The notes beneath the pieces are model-generated. The model was given only the letters and a program-made list of their open reading frames with translations. It had not been told where the DNA came from and searched no databases. The translations under genes were made by a program, and so were the position numbers. 64,000 nt of DNA from Zhengitettix transpicula. Lineage: Eukaryota > Arthropoda > Insecta > Orthoptera > Tetrigidae. Shown piece after piece: positions 61,296-64,000 of this stretch (position 1 is its first letter; each line of letters opens with the position of its first letter). The DNA is taken from contig CM073592.1 in NCBI GenBank assembly GCA_037074705.1, positions 27,872,629 to 27,936,628 of the forward strand, written 5' to 3'.

Positions 61296-64000
61296 ATTTT
61301 GTAACACCTGTTTCTTTGTACCATGAAATCTGCACCTACTTTTTAGTGTTCCTCAACTAACTAGTGTTTGCTGCTTCAAATGTGCCGTATTATGCAGTCA
61401 GCCAACTTGCAGTGTGTGTCACTCCTGAAGAAGGGAACTGAGCATTGCCTCCAAAACCTTTCTATTCATTATGGTATCACCCACCATCAATACATGGTAA
61501 ACCCTCAATTACCTGGCGCTCTTTCCTGTGCATATTACTTATTTAGACAATGCAAAATACATCATACTGTTATTTTCAGTATTCAGTTCAATTTTTTTAT
61601 AATAAACAATCGTATGTGTCTGTCTGAAGATTTTATTTAATACCCATTCAATTTTCCATTTTATGATTACAATTTTCAAGAGCTGTTATGAATTCCCAAC
61701 ACTTTAAATATTGACTCTGCAAATACGTTAAAAAAATTTCTGTCCACTTTTTACTGAATAAATTTCCTTAAATAATTTTGTTAGTAATAAAATATTTAAT
61801 CTGTCAATTTGCTAACAGAGGTGGACTAGCTTCTCTTTATAATTGGTATACTTCAATTTTCACTGGGTCATGTGGAATTGAAGGGCGTATGGAGAAATTA
61901 AACAAAAACGGGAATTACTTGAGAGCAGGGCTACAATATTGTATATTAAAATGGTATGTAATAACAATAAACTGAAGTAAGGAGTTATTTATTTTTACAA
62001 TTTAGCTTAGAGCTAATTACATATACCAATTTTTTTTATCTCTAAGAATAATTTTAAAAAAATACATTTAAACTATTTGTATTCTTTACATCTACAGGCT
62101 CATTATACAATACTAATCCTCTATGAAACATTGAGTTTTTTGTACTTCATAGATTCAGATGCTCAATAAAAAAAATTCCCTCCCCCTGGTGATATAATTA
62201 TATTAAAGTAAATTCATTCGGTTGAAGTACTGAACGTCGTTCCGGCATGATATTCAGTCCTACTGTTCCGAGGAAAGGTACTTTTAACATTAAAAATGTT
62301 ATTGCTTCCCATTCTGGTGACAACAACTGTCGATTTAAAATATCTATCCGAATTAGGTAAATATTTGAGAATGTCACATTATCTATATATATATATATTA
62401 TATTTTATTTTGCACATCTACTTTTCTCAACATATATATATATATATATATATTTATAGAGAGAGAGGGAGGGGGGTTTCCTTTATACTGTGTAATAGAT
62501 GAAAAATTAGATATTGTGGTATAAATTCAATACATAGTTATAGTACATTACATGTATAGATAATAGGATTGACTAAAAGTGATTTAATCTCTGGTTAAGA
62601 TAATCGATACGCTGCGTTTTCGAATAAATAAGAGAAATTTTATGAGTGTAGTTGGTTGCGCAAACGAAGAAGTCGGTGCTGCGAATTAGAATCAACGTGC
62701 TCGAAGAGTTGAAGTGGTATTGTAATACAAGTAAATGCGAGCTGGTCGTCGTTTCCGATCTGATTTGTCCTAAATGCCCAAACTTACAAATTTTGCGAAA
62801 ATAGGAATAGCTTGGTATGAAATTACAATAAAATTCTCGAACGTGGTTACAATTTTTAACTTTAGGGCGCTTAATTGCCATTACATCATTAAAATTATTA
62901 ACAACATTTAATACAATACGAAGTCTCTTATTTTTGCATATTGTTCATGATCTCAACATTTGTTAACCGGCAAGCATTTTGATTTGGTCCCGTTTGTAGT
63001 ACATTTCTTAAAACAAAATGATGGTCCATAAATACATTTTTAGACACAGATTAATTTGTTCCTTAATATCTAATATATATTCTAAATGTCCTAGTATGTA
63101 GCCAAAAATTTGTGTTCCAAATAATTACGCAATATGTTTATTGTCTCTTAATTATTTCCTTTGGATGATTCACCTAAAAGAATGTTGCATTAAGAAAAAG
63201 CGTAAAAATACGAATGATGCATGTTAAGAATGTTTTGTTTGCATGCTTACAATAACAATTGAGTAGTTTAAGGGTATTCTGTATTGGAAAATTTTATTGT
63301 TTTCCACTACAAATGTACCAATGGCCATCATTCAGTTGTTAGGACCAAATCATAAGTTTGCTGACTACCTCATATCAAAAGTTACCATTTGCTTATTTCG
63401 GAGTTACTATGATGAAACCAAAGTGAAAGGACCAAAAAATATTTTGTGTGTAAAAATTTAAGCATCAATTTATTTTATTTTTTATTATTAGGAATGTTTT
63501 TTTTTTAAAAAAAAGAATTTATTGCATTTTGTCATCTTAACTAAGAAATAAAGCATTTCTTAAATTGAATTATTATTCATATATTGGAAATTGTAGTATA
63601 CTTATCAACAAACCACATTACATTATTTTATTTTTCAGTCCACATTAAAATTGGATTCAGCATGTAATGTTAAATATTGATTTAGTTAGGCATTGTTAAT
63701 TTTCATTCATTTCTGAGGATATCCTTTGTGGATTTGAAATAAATTAAAATTAATTAGTAGTTACTAATTACAGAATGTTTATGTAACTGTACTAGTTTTA
63801 AGTAATATATTTTAGTTATTTAAATTTCAATCTGTTATTTAACATTAATTTCAGTCTAAATCAGTTTCATCATGTACTATGCAACAGAAATGTGGAGTCC
63901 GTCTACTTAAAAATGATAAGAATTTTGAGTTTGTAGAAATTGTGTACAAAATATTTGATATATTGATAAAAATATTGTGATCACTCAGATTGGAAACTTT
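61296..64000. other. Region downstream of SELENOT without recognised genes
   Basis: No exon could be supported. A diverged repeat fragment (CTCCTGAAGAAGGGAACTGA, CCTCCAAAACC) lies at about 61400-61500. Short TA tracts occur at about 62382-62400 and 62430-62455. A poly-T/poly-A stretch is at about 63498-63514. The area at 62570-62880 has somewhat higher GC and a 102-codon minus-strand frame with no recognisable motif. Confidence 0.5.

Noticed and set aside
62573..62881. 102-codon minus-strand frame near the right end
   Set aside because: No recognisable domain, no convincing flanking splice sites, and the surroundings are noncoding AT-rich DNA.

Overview
The window is AT-rich animal DNA with short coding exons, long introns and many dispersed repeats. 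The proteins encoded are closest to insect forms: a fizzy-type Cdc20 with '[11 protein letters not shown]'-like WD repeats, a clan-4 cytochrome P450, and DDX46. An insect is the best fit. A hemimetabolous insect such as a termite or cockroach is plausible, but that is inference from general character and no marker proves it.

Five protein-coding genes were reconstructed exon by exon. In every case the splice phases join into one open frame. From left to right they are: (1) the 3' half of DDX46/Prp5, a spliceosomal DEAD-box helicase (+ strand, 140-5985, 5' end outside the window); (2) a complete USP16/USP45-type ubiquitin hydrolase (- strand, 23814 down to 10308, 13 coding exons, 939 aa); (3) a complete CYP4-like cytochrome P450 (- strand, 35831 down to 27693, 12 exons, 520 aa); (4) a complete Cdc20/fizzy (- strand, 55114 down to 47668, 11 coding exons, 516 aa); (5) a complete selenoprotein T gene (+ strand, 58783-60991, 4 exons). 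The last has an in-frame UGA at the redox CxxU position and a SECIS-like hairpin in its 3' UTR.

An approximately 11.8-kb gene-poor interval (35.8-47.7 kb) lies between the P450 and Cdc20. It holds a TIR/MITE element, two copies of an unnamed dispersed repeat and a decayed non-LTR retrotransposon tail. Other mobile DNA sits in introns: a tRNA-headed SINE-like unit duplicated both directly and as a near-perfect palindrome in the last USP intron, a MITE family with long inverted repeats, a mariner remnant in SELENOT intron 2, and many (TA)n tracts, often at the ends of these repeats.

The genes do not form a pathway. They are ordinary neighbouring housekeeping or metabolic loci: splicing, deubiquitination, oxidation, APC/C activation and ER redox. 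The most notable item is SELENOT, which standard gene finders would cut at the UGA. Other points of interest are two GC-AG introns, a P450 I-helix without the CYP4 haem-linking Glu, and a dispersed repeat that carries a consensus 5' splice site.
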